Source of the DNA: Streptomyces sp. HUAS MG91
GTDB lineage: Bacteria; Actinomycetota; Actinomycetes; Streptomycetales; Streptomycetaceae
Reading direction: 5' to 3'
Length of the DNA stretch: 64,000 bases
NCBI RefSeq assembly: GCF_040529335.1
Contig: NZ_CP159534.1
Location: 6,820,001 to 6,884,000, forward strand
Part shown: positions 49,287 to 58,995 of the stretch, one piece after another
How positions within the stretch are numbered: position 1 is the first letter of the stretch
Layout of the letters: every line of letters starts with the position of its first letter
Made by a program: the position numbers and the translations under genes
Notes under the pieces: generated by a model
Told to the model about the DNA's origin: nothing
What the model saw: only the letters and a program-made list of their open reading frames with translations
The model's database searches: none

Positions 49287-50338
49287 CCACCACAGCTCCG
49301 GAGAAACAGCCCGAGCCGCAGCTCGACGAACGGCTCCTGAAGACCTCGCCCTGGAAGAAGCTCCTCGGCCGCCCCGAGCTGGGCTCGGTCGTCGGCGCGA
49401 TCGCCGTCTTCGTCTTCTTCGCGGTCGCCGCGGACAGCTTCCTGCGGGCGACCAGCCTGGCGACCGTCCTCTACGCGGCCTCCGTCCTCGGCATCATGGC
49501 GGTGCCGGTGGCGCTGCTGATGATCGGCGGCGAGTTCGACCTGTCGGCGGGCGTGCTGGTCACCTCGTCGGCGCTGGTCTCGTCGATGTTCAGCTACCAG
49601 ATGACGGCGAACACCTGGGTCGGTGTCGGCGTCTCGCTCCTGGTCACCCTGGCCATCGGCGCCTTCAACGGCATCATGCTGACCCGCACCAAGCTGCCCA
49701 GCTTCATCATCACGCTCGGCACCTTCCTGATGCTGACGGGCATGAACCTGGGCTTCACCAAGCTGATCAGCGGCACCGTGTCGACCAAGTCCATCGCCGA
49801 CATGCAGGGTTTCACCTCCGGCAAGGACCTCTTCGCCTCGACGTTCACCATCGGCGGTGTCGACTTCAAGGTCACCATCGTCTGGTGGCTGGCCCTGGTC
49901 CTGGTGGCGACCTGGATCCTGCTCCGCACCCGCGTCGGCAACTGGATCTTCGCGGTCGGCGGTGACGTGGACGCGGCCCGGGCGGTCGGCGTCCCGGTCA
50001 ACAAGACCAAGGTCGGCCTCTACATGGGCGTCGCGTTCGGCGCCTGGATCTCCGGCCAGCACCTGCTCTTCTCCTACGACGTGGTGCAGTCCGGCGAGGG
50101 CGTCGGCAACGAGCTGATCTACATCGTCGCGGCCGTCATCGGCGGCTGCCTGATCACCGGCGGATACGGTTCCGCGGTCGGCGCGGCCATCGGCGCGCTG
50201 ATCTTCGGCATGACCAGCAAGGGCATCGTGTTCGCCGAGTGGAACTCGGACTGGTTCAAGTTCTTCCTCGGGGCGATGCTGCTCCTCGCGACCCTCCTCA
50301 ACCACTGGGTCCGCAAGCGCGCGGAGGCGAGCAAATGA
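49283..50338 (+). CDS. Sugar ABC transporter permease (RbsC-like)
   Basis: 351 residues with about ten helices of the BPD_transp_2 family. The signature [23 protein letters not shown] is followed by [19 protein letters not shown] and the EAA-like loop [26 protein letters not shown]. The GGEFDLS motif is typical of ribose/xylose/inositol-type permeases. It overlaps both neighbours by ATGA, so the transporter subunits are tightly coupled. Confidence 0.92.
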   Translation: MTTTAPEKQPEPQLDERLLKTSPWKKLLGRPELGSVVGAIAVFVFFAVAADSFLRATSLATVLYAASVLGIMAVPVALLMIGGEFDLSAGVLVTSSALVSSMFSYQMTANTWVGVGVSLLVTLAIGAFNGIMLTRTKLPSFIITLGTFLMLTGMNLGFTKLISGTVSTKSIADMQGFTSGKDLFASTFTIGGVDFKVTIVWWLALVLVATWILLRTRVGNWIFAVGGDVDAARAVGVPVNKTKVGLYMGVAFGAWISGQHLLFSYDVVQSGEGVGNELIYIVAAVIGGCLITGGYGSAVGAAIGALIFGMTSKGIVFAEWNSDWFKFFLGAMLLLATLLNHWVRKRAEASK

Positions 50339-51174
50339 CCACACCTCTCGTCGACACTCCTCTCGTCGAGCTCAACGGCGTCAGCAAGTACTACGGCAAC
50401 ATCCGGGCCCTGGAGGACGTCTCGCTCGTCGTGAACGCGGGGGAGATCTCCTGCGTCCTCGGCGACAACGGCGCCGGCAAGTCCACCCTCATCAAGATCA
50501 TCGCGGGGCTGCACCAGCACGACGCGGGCACCTTCTCCGTCGACGGCGAGCCAGCGAAGTTCGCCAACCCGCGCGAGGCCCTGGACCACGGCATCGCCAC
50601 GGTCTACCAGGACCTGGCCGTGGTGCCGCTGATGCCGGTGTGGCGCAACTTCTTCCTCGGCTCGGAGCCGACGAAGGGCACCGCCCCGTTCAAGCGCATG
50701 GACGTCGACCTCATGCGCCGCACCACCCACGAGGAACTGGCGCGCATGGGCATCGACCTGCGCGACGTCGACCAGCCCATCGGCACGTTGTCCGGCGGTG
50801 AGCGGCAGTGCGTCGCCATCGCCCGGGCCGTGTACTTCGGCGCCAAGGTCCTCGTCCTGGACGAGCCCACGGCGGCGCTCGGCGTGAAGCAGTCCGGGGT
50901 CGTGCTCAAGTACGTGGCCGCGGCGCGGGACGCCGGGCTCGGCGTGGTGCTCATCACCCACAACCCGCACCACGCCTATCTGGTCGGTGACCGGTTCATC
51001 CTGCTCAAGCGGGGTGGCATGTTCGGCAGCCACACCCGCGACGAGATCACTCTCGACGAGCTGACTCGGCAGATGGCCGGCGGCAGTGAGCTGGACGATC
51101 TCCGGCACGAGCTGGAGCGGGCGCCTGTGCCTACGCACCTGGGCGGGCATTCGGCCGACGGCACCGAGAAGTAG
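50335..51174 (+). CDS. Sugar ABC transporter ATPase (single domain)
   Basis: 279 residues. Walker [14 protein letters not shown]-loop VYQDLAV, signature [15 protein letters not shown], Walker [14 protein letters not shown]-loop ITHNPHHAY. Most RbsA-type ATPases are fused doublets of about 500 residues; this is a single domain, as in the FrcA type, and would work as a homodimer. A short C-terminal tail (about 245-279) is charged. Followed by a 317-nt gap filled with dispersed repeats. Confidence 0.92.
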   Translation: MTTPLVDTPLVELNGVSKYYGNIRALEDVSLVVNAGEISCVLGDNGAGKSTLIKIIAGLHQHDAGTFSVDGEPAKFANPREALDHGIATVYQDLAVVPLMPVWRNFFLGSEPTKGTAPFKRMDVDLMRRTTHEELARMGIDLRDVDQPIGTLSGGERQCVAIARAVYFGAKVLVLDEPTAALGVKQSGVVLKYVAAARDAGLGVVLITHNPHHAYLVGDRFILLKRGGMFGSHTRDEITLDELTRQMAGGSELDDLRHELERAPVPTHLGGHSADGTEK

Positions 51175-51205
51175 ATCGCCGGTCGGTCGGTCGGCTGCGG
51201 GCGCG

Positions 51206-51405
51206 TCGTGGCTGGCCGCGCAGTTCCCCGCGCCCCTGAGATGCGCACTGCGTGCGCCATCTCATCAAGAGGGGCGCGCCACCACTGCCTCAGGGGAAGG
51301 CTGCGCGCAGCGCATGCCTTCGGGGGCGCGGGGAACTGCGCGAGAAGAGGCCACCGGCCGTCAGCTGACGTACGACCCAGGGGCGCGGGGAACTGCGCAG
51401 CCAGC
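51206..51405. repeat. Interspersed cruciform repeat, copy F (long form plus extra arm)
   Basis: Arm 1, CGCGCAGTTCCCCGCGCCCC (51218-51237), is matched by its inverse at about 51324-51342 after a 90-nt interior with two stems (GAGATGCGCAC with GTGCGCCATCTC; GAAGGCTGCGC with GCGCATGCCTTC). A third core follows at 51378-51399. The interior is the reverse complement of the one in copy A, with a few changes. This occupies nearly all of the 317-nt gap between the ABC ATPase and ROK kinase genes; nothing else is seen there. Confidence 0.85.
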
Positions 51406-51491
51406 CCCCACCGGGCCGCGCTCGGAGGACGGGGCGCGACACCCCAAACCCGGCATGCGGCAGAGCCGGGCGGTGAGGCAGAATCGCCGCA

Positions 51492-52646
51492 ATGAGCACC
51501 TACCGCGACCTCGCACACCGTGGCAGCGCACGAGCCACCGTCCTGCGGACGGTCGGCACCAGGGAACGCCGCTCGCACCTGACCGCCCCCCGCGTCCCCA
51601 CCGTGGGCATCGACATCGGCGGCACCAAGGTGATGGCGGGTGTCGTCGACGCGGACGGCACCATCCTGGAGACGCTGCGCACGGAGACCCCGGACAAGTC
51701 GAAGAGCCCGAAGGTCGTCGAGGACACGATCTGCGAGCTGGTCCTGGACCTGTCCGACCGGCACGACGTGCACGCGGTCGGCATCGGCGCGGCCGGCTGG
51801 GTCGACGCGGACCGCAACCGCGTCCTGTTCGCCCCGCACCTGTCCTGGCGCAACGAACCGCTCCGCGACCGCCTCGCGGGCCGCCTCGCGGTCCCCGTGC
51901 TGGTCGACAACGACGCGAACACCGCCGCGTGGGCGGAGTGGCGCTTCGGCGCGGGCCGCGGCGAGGACCACCTCGTCATGATCACCCTCGGGACCGGCAT
52001 CGGCGGCGCGATCCTGGAGGACGGCCAGGTCAAGCGCGGCAAGTACGGCGTCGCCGGCGAGTTCGGCCACATGCAGGTCGTGCCCGGCGGCCATCGCTGC
52101 CCGTGCGGCAACCGCGGCTGCTGGGAGCAGTACAGCTCGGGAAACGCCCTGGTCAGGGAGGCCCGCGAGCTCGCGGCGGCCGACTCCCCGGTCGCGTACA
52201 ACATCATCGAGCGGGTCCAGGGCAACGTGCCGGAGATCAGCGGACCGCTCATCACCGAGCTGGCCCGCGAGGGCGACGCCATGTGCGTCGAGCTGCTCCA
52301 GGACATCGGCCAGTGGCTCGGCGTGGGCATCGCCAACCTCGCGGCCGCCCTCGACCCCTCCTGCTTCGTGATCGGCGGAGGCGTGAGCGCCGCCGACGAC
52401 CTGCTCATCGCCCCGGCCCGCGACGCCTTCAAGCGCCAGCTGACCGGCCGCGGCTACCGCCCCGAGGCCCGCATCGCCCGCGCCCAGCTCGGCCCCGAGG
52501 CCGGCATGGTCGGCGCCGCCGACCTGGCCCGCCTGGTCGCCCGCCGGTTCCGCCGCGCCAAGCGCCGCCGGGTCGAGCGCTACGAACGCTACGAGCGCTA
52601 CGCCCAGGCCCGCGAAGCCGCATCGGGCGTTGAGGACCAGCAGTAG
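51492..52646 (+). CDS. ROK-family sugar kinase (glucokinase-like)
   Basis: 384 residues. Phosphate loop DIGGTKVMAG (41-50), catalytic Asp141 in DNDANTAAWAEW, zinc motif GHRCPCGNRGC (C203, C205, C210 with the upstream His193). These are the residues of active ROK glucokinases. It has about 35 extra N-terminal residues and a basic C-terminal tail (KRRRVERYERYERYAQ) absent from the typical 317-residue Streptomyces GlkA. CAGAAT 7 nt before ATG 51492 suggests a leaderless message. Positioned after the sugar ABC genes, it likely phosphorylates the imported sugar. Confidence 0.9.
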   Translation: MSTYRDLAHRGSARATVLRTVGTRERRSHLTAPRVPTVGIDIGGTKVMAGVVDADGTILETLRTETPDKSKSPKVVEDTICELVLDLSDRHDVHAVGIGAAGWVDADRNRVLFAPHLSWRNEPLRDRLAGRLAVPVLVDNDANTAAWAEWRFGAGRGEDHLVMITLGTGIGGAILEDGQVKRGKYGVAGEFGHMQVVPGGHRCPCGNRGCWEQYSSGNALVREARELAAADSPVAYNIIERVQGNVPEISGPLITELAREGDAMCVELLQDIGQWLGVGIANLAAALDPSCFVIGGGVSAADDLLIAPARDAFKRQLTGRGYRPEARIARAQLGPEAGMVGAADLARLVARRFRRAKRRRVERYERYERYAQAREAASGVEDQQ

Positions 52647-52695
52647 AGCGCGCGCGGACCGCTTGGACCGTGGAACAGTGACAGGAAAGCCAGCC

Positions 52696-53280
52696 ATGAC
52701 CGTGCCCCGCCAGCCTCCGTCCCCGTACGAGGAGACGCGCCCGCCGGAGGAGCCGCGCGGTCATGTGATCCGCCGCCGCGCGCTCACCCTCCTGATCATC
52801 GTGCTGCTCATCGGCATCCCCGCCGGATACCTGGTGATCTCCGCGAACCAGAGCCGCGACAGCGGCAAGGACAAGGAGGCCAAGTACTCGGCGACCGGCC
52901 TGACCATCGGCTGGCCGTCGAAGGTGCAGCGGCGGCTCTACGAGACGCCGATCCCGCACTACTCGCGCAACGTCGCCTACTACGAGACGAACAACTACAA
53001 GGTCAGCCGCCTGTACACGCAGTTCCTCACCAGCAAGGGCGGCCTCGACACGTTCCTCAAGGAGGTCGACGAGCACTACACGGTCGACGACCTGAAGAAG
53101 GGCGACATCACGATCGGCGCCCGCGACCGGAACGTCGCCGGATGGGACTTCACCGGCCCGGGACCCTGGTACGGCCTGACCCACGACCAGAAGGACCCGA
53201 TGCCGACGCAGAGCATCGTGGTGAACCTGTCGAACCCGGACCATCCGATGGTCTTCGTCGTCTCGACCACCGAGCCGTGA
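52696..53280 (+). CDS. Membrane-anchored hypothetical protein
   Basis: 194 residues: a Pro-rich cytoplasmic N-terminus (PRQPPSPYEETRPPEEP), one helix (LTLLIIVLLIGIPAGYLVISA) and an extracytoplasmic domain of about 140 residues with YYETNNYKVSRLYTQFLTSKGG and WDFTGPGPWYGLTHDQK. No family is recognised. AGGAA lies 8 nt before ATG 52696. It follows the ROK kinase by 49 nt on the same strand and may be its operon partner. Confidence 0.75.
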   Translation: MTVPRQPPSPYEETRPPEEPRGHVIRRRALTLLIIVLLIGIPAGYLVISANQSRDSGKDKEAKYSATGLTIGWPSKVQRRLYETPIPHYSRNVAYYETNNYKVSRLYTQFLTSKGGLDTFLKEVDEHYTVDDLKKGDITIGARDRNVAGWDFTGPGPWYGLTHDQKDPMPTQSIVVNLSNPDHPMVFVVSTTEP

Positions 53281-53287
53281 CCCGGCC

Positions 53288-53313
53288 GGGCCGCCCGTGT
53301 CCGCGGACGGCCC
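53288..53313. terminator. Possible bidirectional terminator
   Basis: GGGCCGCCCG (53288-53297) and CGGACGGCCC (53304-53313) pair at 9 of 10 positions with a 6-nt loop, in the gap between the convergent hypothetical and DUF5709 genes. Confidence 0.55.
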
Positions 53314-53320
53314 GCGCCGC

Positions 53321-53758
53321 TCAGCCGTTCTCGTCGTCGATGACGTGCACGGCGGCCTCCTCGGCCGAGGCCCCGGCCCCGTCGAGACCGGCGTCCTGCG
53401 CCGTCAGCGACTCCTCACTGGCGCCGTCCAGGTCCATCTCCTCGGCCACCAGCCGCCCCGACCGGGCCCCGCCGACCTCGGAGTCGAGCAGTTCGCCGTC
53501 GGTGTCGCTGGTGTCGCCGAGCCCGTCGCCCTGGGGCGGCGCGACATCGGGGACCTCCTCCGCGAGCCGTTCGTCCAGGCTCTCGGGATCGCTGTCGTAG
53601 CGGCCCTCGAACCGGTCGGGCGGCGAGTACCCCTCGTCCAGCGGGTCCTCGACACCCTCCAGGAGGGTGTCCGCCGCGTCCAGAAGACCTTCGTCGTCCT
53701 GCACCTCGGAGCCGTCCGGCTGGTAGACGTCGTCGGCGAAGGCGTCGCTCTCGCTCAT
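53321..53758 (-). CDS. DUF5709 acidic protein
   Basis: 145 residues, strongly acidic (many Asp/Glu, e.g. [20 protein letters not shown], then [18 protein letters not shown], the DUF5709 hallmark). No signal peptide or helix; probably disordered. The function is unknown. Its ATG overlaps the MsrA stop (ATGA at 53755-53758), so it is made with the repair enzyme. Confidence 0.88.
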   Translation of the reverse strand: MSESDAFADDVYQPDGSEVQDDEGLLDAADTLLEGVEDPLDEGYSPPDRFEGRYDSDPESLDERLAEEVPDVAPPQGDGLGDTSDTDGELLDSEVGGARSGRLVAEEMDLDGASEESLTAQDAGLDGAGASAEEAAVHVIDDENG

Positions 53759-54279
53759 GACGTGCTCCCCGCCTCGCTCCGCCGGGGCAGCTTCCAGTTC
53801 GGCCGCGGGAAGTGGCAGGTGTAGCCGTCGGGGTAGCGCTCCAGGTAGTCCTGGTGCTCCGGCTCGGCCTGCCAGAAGTCGCCCAGCGGCTCCACCTCGG
53901 TGACGACCTTGCCGGGCCACAGCCCGCTGGCGTCCACGTCCGCGATGGTGTCCAGGGCGACCTGGCGCTGCGCGTCGTCGGCGTAGTAGATCGCCGAGCG
54001 GTAGCTGCGCCCGATGTCGTTGCCCTGGCGGTCCTTCGTGCTCGGGTCGTGGATCTGGAAGAAGAACTCCAGAAGGTCCCGGTACGTGGTCCGCGCGGGG
54101 TCGTAGACGACCTCGATCGCCTCGGCGTGGTCGCCGTGGTTGCGGTACGTGGCGTTCGGGGTGTCGCCGCCCGTGTAGCCGACGCGTGTCGAGAGCACCC
54201 CCGGCAACTTCCGGATCAGGTCCTCCATCCCCCAGAAACAGCCACCCGCGAGTACTGCCTTGTCCGTCTCGCCCGGCAT
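53755..54279 (-). CDS. msrA: Peptide methionine-S-sulfoxide reductase MsrA
   Basis: 174 residues; reduces methionine-S-sulfoxide in proteins (EC 1.8.4.11). Catalytic Cys14 in [15 protein letters not shown], and [13 protein letters not shown] with the conserved Tyr. There is no resolving Cys pair at the C-terminus; one extra Cys in [12 protein letters not shown] could act in recycling. ATG 54279 follows AAGGAG. Coupled to the DUF5709 gene; the catalase is nearby, so this is an oxidative-stress neighbourhood. Confidence 0.95.
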   Translation of the reverse strand: MPGETDKAVLAGGCFWGMEDLIRKLPGVLSTRVGYTGGDTPNATYRNHGDHAEAIEVVYDPARTTYRDLLEFFFQIHDPSTKDRQGNDIGRSYRSAIYYADDAQRQVALDTIADVDASGLWPGKVVTEVEPLGDFWQAEPEHQDYLERYPDGYTCHFPRPNWKLPRRSEAGSTS

Positions 54280-54424
54280 GCGAAGCTCCTTCTCAAACGC
54301 CTGTGGAGTCGCCCGTTGCGGCGCTCCACCCACTGTCGTCTGAACAGTACGACCGGCTCTTTTCATCCTCGCGGAGCCCCCCGGCGTCGCAACTCGGCGC
54401 CGAGGGGGGCACGACACACGCGCC

Positions 54425-55738
54425 CTAGGACCGCTGGTCGGGCGCGAGCGCGGGCAGCCCGCTCCCCGCGAGGACGCCGGCCCGGTCGATCGCGATCCGG
54501 CCCTCCTTCAGGACGGCGTGGATCGACCGGGGGTCTCCCAGCGAGTCGATGTCGGACAGCGGGTTCGTGCCGATGACGACGAGGTCGGCGGCCTTGCCGG
54601 CCTCCAGCGTCCCGGTGATGCCGTCGACCCCGCACAGTCGCGCCGCCTCCGCCGTGCCCGCGGTGATCGCCTGCAACGGCGTCAGACCGGCGAACCGCAC
54701 GAGCAGCCCCAGCTCCTTGAGGTTGTTGCCGTGGCTCGCGGTCAGCCCGCTGTCCGTGCCCAGCGCGATCCGCACCCCGGCCGCCGCACTCGCGGCGACG
54801 GACTCCTGCGCCACCCGGTGCCAGTGCTCGGACTTCTCCCGCACGGCGGGCGGCAGCCCCGGCGTGTCCACGTCCGTCAGCGTCTCCAGGAGGGTGGGCA
54901 CCAGGAACTGGCCGCGGGCCACCATCTCCGCGCGCAGCTCGTCGTCGAGGGCGTAGCCGTGCTCGACGCTCGTCACGCCCGCCCGCACCGCCGCCTCGAT
55001 CCCGGGCCGTCCGATGGCGTGCGCGGCGACCGGCAGCCCGCCGTACGCGTCCGCCTCCTCGCGCACCGCCCGCAGCATCTCCGGACGCATCCCCAGCCAG
55101 TCCGGCTGGTCGTGCGGCGAGGTGACACCGCCGCTGCTGGCCACCTTGACGCAGTCCGCGCCCGCCGCCACCAGCTCGCGCACCCGCAGCCGGACCTCGT
55201 CGACCGAGTTCACCAGACCGCTGGGACTCAGCGGCATGGCGACCGCCGCCGCGTACCCGTCCACCCCGCCGGCGAGCGTGAAGTCCGCGTGCCCCGCGCG
55301 CTGGCTCAGCATCGACACCGCCACCCGCAGTCGCGGCCCGACGATCCTGCGCTCCTCCAGGGCCCGCCGGAACCCCGCGTCGAGCCCCATCAGGTCCCGC
55401 GCCGTGGTGACCCCGTTCTCCAGCGTCACCCGCAGCCGGTCCAGCACCTTCAGCACCCGGTAGCTGGGCAGCTCGTTCAGCCCGCTCAGCGGTGTACCGG
55501 CGCGCCCCGGCAGGGCGAAGTGCACATGGGTGTCGATGAACCCCGGGCACACGGTCCGCCCGCCCAGGTCGACCCGCCGCGCGTCGCGCGCCGCGGCCGG
55601 CGCCCCGGCCAGGCTGCCCGCCCACACCACGTGCCCGTCGTCCAGGAGCACCGCCCCGTCCGGCTCCGGCGCCCCGCCCAGACCGTCGATCAGCAGGGCG
55701 TTGCACAGCAGGACACCGTTCTTCTCACCCTCGCGCAT
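54425..55738 (-). CDS. Imidazolonepropionase-like amidohydrolase
   Basis: 437 residues. Amidohydrolase metal ligands: HxH in [14 protein letters not shown], the Lys in [10 protein letters not shown], His in [11 protein letters not shown] and VEHGYALDD, and Asp in [14 protein letters not shown]. The N- and C-terminal parts form the composite beta sandwich of the superfamily. This subgroup includes Xaa-Pro/Xaa-Arg dipeptidases and imidazolonepropionase relatives; no more precise substrate is evident. Divergent from the catalase with 181 nt between. Confidence 0.85.
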   Translation of the reverse strand: MREGEKNGVLLCNALLIDGLGGAPEPDGAVLLDDGHVVWAGSLAGAPAAARDARRVDLGGRTVCPGFIDTHVHFALPGRAGTPLSGLNELPSYRVLKVLDRLRVTLENGVTTARDLMGLDAGFRRALEERRIVGPRLRVAVSMLSQRAGHADFTLAGGVDGYAAAVAMPLSPSGLVNSVDEVRLRVRELVAAGADCVKVASSGGVTSPHDQPDWLGMRPEMLRAVREEADAYGGLPVAAHAIGRPGIEAAVRAGVTSVEHGYALDDELRAEMVARGQFLVPTLLETLTDVDTPGLPPAVREKSEHWHRVAQESVAASAAAGVRIALGTDSGLTASHGNNLKELGLLVRFAGLTPLQAITAGTAEAARLCGVDGITGTLEAGKAADLVVIGTNPLSDIDSLGDPRSIHAVLKEGRIAIDRAGVLAGSGLPALAPDQRS

Positions 55739-55919
55739 GCGTTCATGATCGATCGGGCCGGGCGCCGTGTCGCGCCGGACCGGGCCGAACCGGTCCCGCC
55801 GAGCGTGTGCGTCGACCGGGTGCGCCGACCGTTTCGAAAAGGCGCCCGAAGGTCATCCATGGTGCACACGCGGACGCCCGCGTGGTCACAGCCGCCGTTG
55901 CACGCACCAGGAGCGACCC

Positions 55920-57383
55920 TTGCCCGAGAACAACCAGAAGCCGCTGACCACGGTCGCCGGCGCACCGGTCCCCGACAACCAGAACTCCCTCACCGCCGGC
56001 GCGCGCGGGCCGATGCTCCTCCAGGACGTGTGGTTCCTGGAGAAGCTGGCCCACTTCGACCGTGAGGTCATTCCGGAGCGGCGGATGCACGCCAAGGGCT
56101 CGGGCGCCTTCGGCACGCTCACGATCACGCAGGACATCACGCGCTACACGTCCGCGAAGGTCTTCTCCGAGGTCGGCAAGAAGACGGACATGTTCGCGCG
56201 GTTCTCGACCGTCGCGGGGGAGCGGGGGGCCGCCGACGCCGAGCGCGACATCCGCGGCTTCGCCCTGAAGTTCTACACGGACGACGGCGTCTGGGACCTG
56301 GTCGGCAACAACACCCCCGTCTTCTTCTTCCGGGACTCGCTGAAGTTCCCCGACCTCAACCACGCGGTGAAGCGGGACCCGCGCACGAACCTGCGCGACC
56401 CCGAGAACAACTGGGACTTCTGGACCAACCTGCCCGAGGCGCTGCACCAGGTCACCATCGTGATGTCGGACCGCGGCATCCCCTCCTCGTACCGGCACAT
56501 GCACGGCTTCGGCTCGCACACCTACAGCCTGGTCAACGCCGACGGCGAGCGGTTCTGGGTGAAGTTCCACCACCGCACCCAGCAGGGCATCGAGAACCTC
56601 ACCGACGCCGAGGCGGAGGCGCTGGTCGGCAAGGACCGCGAGTCGCACCAGCGGGACCTGTTCGACGCCATCGACAACGGCGACTTCCCGAAGTGGAAGC
56701 TGTACATCCAGGTCATGCCGGAGGCCGACGCGGAGCACTACCGCTTCCACCCCTTCGACCTCACCAAGGTCTGGTCGAAGAAGGACTACCCGCTGATCGA
56801 GGTCGGCGAGTGGGAGCTGAACCGCAACCCGGAGAACTACTTCGCGGACGTGGAGCAGGCCGCCTTCAACCCCGCCAACGTGGTGCCGGGCATCGGCTTC
56901 TCGCCCGACAGGATGCTCCAGGGCCGGCTGTTCTCCTACGGTGACGCCCAGCGCTACCGCCTCGGGGTGAACCACCACCAGATCCCGGTCAACGCCCCGA
57001 AGAACCCGGTGAACTCCTTCCACCGCGACGGCAAGCTGCGCGTCGACGGCAACCAGGGGGCCACGCCGAGCATCGAGCCCAACTCGTACGGGCGCTGGCA
57101 GGAGCAGCCCGCGTACCGGGAGCCGCAGCAGGCCGTGGGCTCGGTCGCCGACAGGTTCGACTACCGCGAGGACGACGACAACTACTTCGAGCAGCCCGGC
57201 AACCTCTTCCGCCTGATGACCCCCGAGCAGCAGCAGGCGCTCTTCGCGAACACCGCCCGGGCGATCGACGGCGCCTCTCGGCAGACCGTCGAGCGGCACA
57301 TCGGGAACTGCGCCCAGGCCGACCCCGCCTACGGCGAGGGCGTCCGCAAGGCGATCGAGGCGCTGGCCGAGGGCCGGCTCTGA
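55920..57383 (+). CDS. katA: Monofunctional heme catalase
   Basis: 487-residue clade 3 small-subunit catalase. Distal His57 in [12 protein letters not shown], Asn in VGNNTPVFF (130-131), NADPH-region [12 protein letters not shown], and proximal heme ligand Y340 in [14 protein letters not shown]. It dismutates hydrogen peroxide in the cytosol. TTG 55920 is the start: AGGAG (55909-55913) lies 6 nt upstream and the protein then begins [13 protein letters not shown] as in relatives. No CatR-like or OxyR-like box is evident upstream. A perfect 14-bp hairpin follows, then an ankyrin gene. Confidence 0.96.
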   Translation: MPENNQKPLTTVAGAPVPDNQNSLTAGARGPMLLQDVWFLEKLAHFDREVIPERRMHAKGSGAFGTLTITQDITRYTSAKVFSEVGKKTDMFARFSTVAGERGAADAERDIRGFALKFYTDDGVWDLVGNNTPVFFFRDSLKFPDLNHAVKRDPRTNLRDPENNWDFWTNLPEALHQVTIVMSDRGIPSSYRHMHGFGSHTYSLVNADGERFWVKFHHRTQQGIENLTDAEAEALVGKDRESHQRDLFDAIDNGDFPKWKLYIQVMPEADAEHYRFHPFDLTKVWSKKDYPLIEVGEWELNRNPENYFADVEQAAFNPANVVPGIGFSPDRMLQGRLFSYGDAQRYRLGVNHHQIPVNAPKNPVNSFHRDGKLRVDGNQGATPSIEPNSYGRWQEQPAYREPQQAVGSVADRFDYREDDDNYFEQPGNLFRLMTPEQQQALFANTARAIDGASRQTVERHIGNCAQADPAYGEGVRKAIEALAEGRL

Positions 57384-57389
57384 ACCGCC

Positions 57390-57420
57390 CGCCCGGCCCG
57401 GGAACCTCCCGGGCCGGGCG
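57390..57420 (+). terminator. Strong hairpin after catalase
   Basis: Perfect 14-bp stem, CGCCCGGCCCGGGA (57390-57403) and TCCCGGGCCGGGCG (57407-57420), with a 3-nt loop, 7 nt after the catalase stop. May terminate or only attenuate before the ankyrin gene. Confidence 0.8.
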
Positions 57421-57441
57421 CGAACGGCCGCGCCCGGCCCG

Positions 57442-57473
57442 ATGAGCACAGACCGATGAGCGGAGACCGATGA
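57442..57473 (+). promoter_or_regulatory. Two chained five-codon mini-ORFs before ankyrin gene
   Basis: A 14-bp unit (GATGAGC-A/G-AGACC type) is repeated in tandem so that ATGs occur at 57442, 57456 and 57470 in three frames. The first two open MSTDR and MSGDR; each stop overlaps the next ATG as ATGA. The third ATG begins the ankyrin protein. This could couple its translation through reinitiation. Confidence 0.55.
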
Positions 57474-57886
57474 ACAGCGCCGCCCTGACAGCGGAGCAGA
57501 CGGCACGTGTCGTGGACATCGCCATGGACCTGGCCCGCACGGGGGACACCGACGAGCTCGTCGCGTTCCTGGCGCACGGCCTGCCCGCGGACGTGACGGA
57601 CCCGGCCGGCAACACCCTCGTGATGCTGGCCGCCTACCACGGTCACGCCGGCACGGTACGGGCCCTGCTGGCGCGGGGCGCGGACCCGGACCGGACCAAC
57701 GCGCGCGGCCAGACCCCCCTCTCCGGCGCCCTGTTCAAGGGCGAGGACGAGGTCGTCACCGCCCTCCTGGCCGCGGGCGCGGACCTCGACACGGGCACAC
57801 CGACGGCCCGCGCCGCGGCCGGGCTGTTCGGGAGGACGCTGCCGCCGCGCCCCGGCGGGGAGCGCGGTCCGTCTCAGGCGCGCTGA
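57470..57886 (+). CDS. Ankyrin-repeat protein, catalase partner
   Basis: 138 residues with ankyrin repeats in about 45-115: GNTLVMLAAYHGHAGTVRALLARGADPD and GQTPLSGALFKGEDEVVTALLAAGADLD, each with the TPL..A and GADxx consensus. No signal peptide. Ankyrin proteins next to catalases are known in Pseudomonas (AnkB with KatB), where they support catalase activity; the same pairing here suggests a protective role for KatA. The stop overlaps the convergent SLOG-membrane gene by 13 nt. Confidence 0.85.
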   Translation: MNSAALTAEQTARVVDIAMDLARTGDTDELVAFLAHGLPADVTDPAGNTLVMLAAYHGHAGTVRALLARGADPDRTNARGQTPLSGALFKGEDEVVTALLAAGADLDTGTPTARAAAGLFGRTLPPRPGGERGPSQAR

Positions 57887-58995
57887 CCGTCACCGCTCGG
57901 CGGCCGGGACGCGCCGGGCGCCAGCGGGTCGGGCGGAGGGACGGACGGCGGGCCCGCGGCGCCGGTACGGAGCCGCTCGAAGACCAGGTCGAAGGTGAAG
58001 CCCGCGGTGAATCCGAGCGGAATGGTGAAGAACAGCAGCCGGCGCACGTCCAGATGGTCGAGGAGGGCGGGGACGGTCAGCAGCTGGGAGGCGAAGTAGA
58101 GGAGGACGCAGACCAGCCCCGCGCCCAGCCCCCGCACGGCCGCGCGCCCCCAGCGCACATCGCTCTCGAAGGAGTTGCGCAGGATCGCCCCCGCGGCCGA
58201 GGCCACCAGCGGGGCGCCCACCAGGACCAGCAGATCCCGGGCGCCGGCCTGCTGCGACTGCCGGGCCGTCACCAGGGCCGCCAGGGAGACCAGCATGCAC
58301 ACGGCCGCCACGGTGAGCCCCTCGGCCGACCGCCGGGCCGTCGTGCGCTCGTCCCGCGCGCGCTCCTCCAGGGTGTGCAGCCTGCGTTCGCGCTGTCTGA
58401 GGAGACAGGCGATCAGCCGGGAGGCCGACGCCGAGGACCAGTTGTCGCCCATCAGGCGGATGTCGGAGTCGTCCGCGTCGTTGCGGACCTTGTCGAAGTT
58501 GATCCACACCTGGCCGGCGCCACCGCCGAACGCGGCCACCGTCACCAGCGGCAGACGCTGGGCGAGGGCGATGATCCCGGCCACCCTGGTGGACTGGCCG
58601 CCTCCCATCAGCAGGACGCCGTCACAGCTCAGCAGGGTGTGGTAGAACGCCACCTCCCACTCGCCGCTGCTGTCCCGGAGGATCTCCAGACTGGCGTGGA
58701 TGTCCGGGGCCAGCCCGAAGTCCACGTCGCTGTGGCGCGGCGGGAAGGCCGCCACCCGGCCCTGCTCCGCCTCGGTGCAGGCGTCCGCGTACCCGGCGAC
58801 GACATCGGTCTCGATGTACTCGGAGCTGCTGGAGAAGACGGCCAGATCACAGCTGGCCCGGGCGAGTTCTCTGCCCAGCTGCCGACAGGCCTCGGGGGCG
58901 AGATCGGTCGCCCTGAGGGGGTGGGAGAAGACGCGATCGGGGTCGGTGCTGCCGATGATCGCTATGAGAGGACGCGCGGACCGCTGCGAAGTCAT
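57874..58995 (-). CDS. SLOG-domain protein with four transmembrane helices
   Basis: 373 residues. Residues 1-190 form a Rossmann-like SLOG/LOG domain: PLIAIIGSTDPD, LAVFSSSSEYIETDVVAGY, and the nucleotide-loop motif VLLMGGGQSTRVAGIIAL followed by AFGGGAGQVW. Residues 226-243, 254-272, 286-305 and 318-338 are membrane helices. SLOG domains bind nucleotide-derived ligands; fusion to membrane segments is the pattern of TRPM-like channels and of predicted pore-forming effectors in bacterial conflict systems. Divergent from the TIR-nucleosidase gene, with TAGACT 5 nt before its ATG. I infer a ligand-gated membrane effector. Confidence 0.75.
   Translation of the reverse strand: MTSQRSARPLIAIIGSTDPDRVFSHPLRATDLAPEACRQLGRELARASCDLAVFSSSSEYIETDVVAGYADACTEAEQGRVAAFPPRHSDVDFGLAPDIHASLEILRDSSGEWEVAFYHTLLSCDGVLLMGGGQSTRVAGIIALAQRLPLVTVAAFGGGAGQVWINFDKVRNDADDSDIRLMGDNWSSASASRLIACLLRQRERRLHTLEERARDERTTARRSAEGLTVAAVCMLVSLAALVTARQSQQAGARDLLVLVGAPLVASAAGAILRNSFESDVRWGRAAVRGLGAGLVCVLLYFASQLLTVPALLDHLDVRRLLFFTIPLGFTAGFTFDLVFERLRTGAAGPPSVPPPDPLAPGASRPPSGDGQRA

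Noticed and set aside
14361..51405. Dispersed repeats considered as insertion-sequence ends
   Set aside because: No transposase gene or target duplication is visible within the window; copies are short and intergenic.
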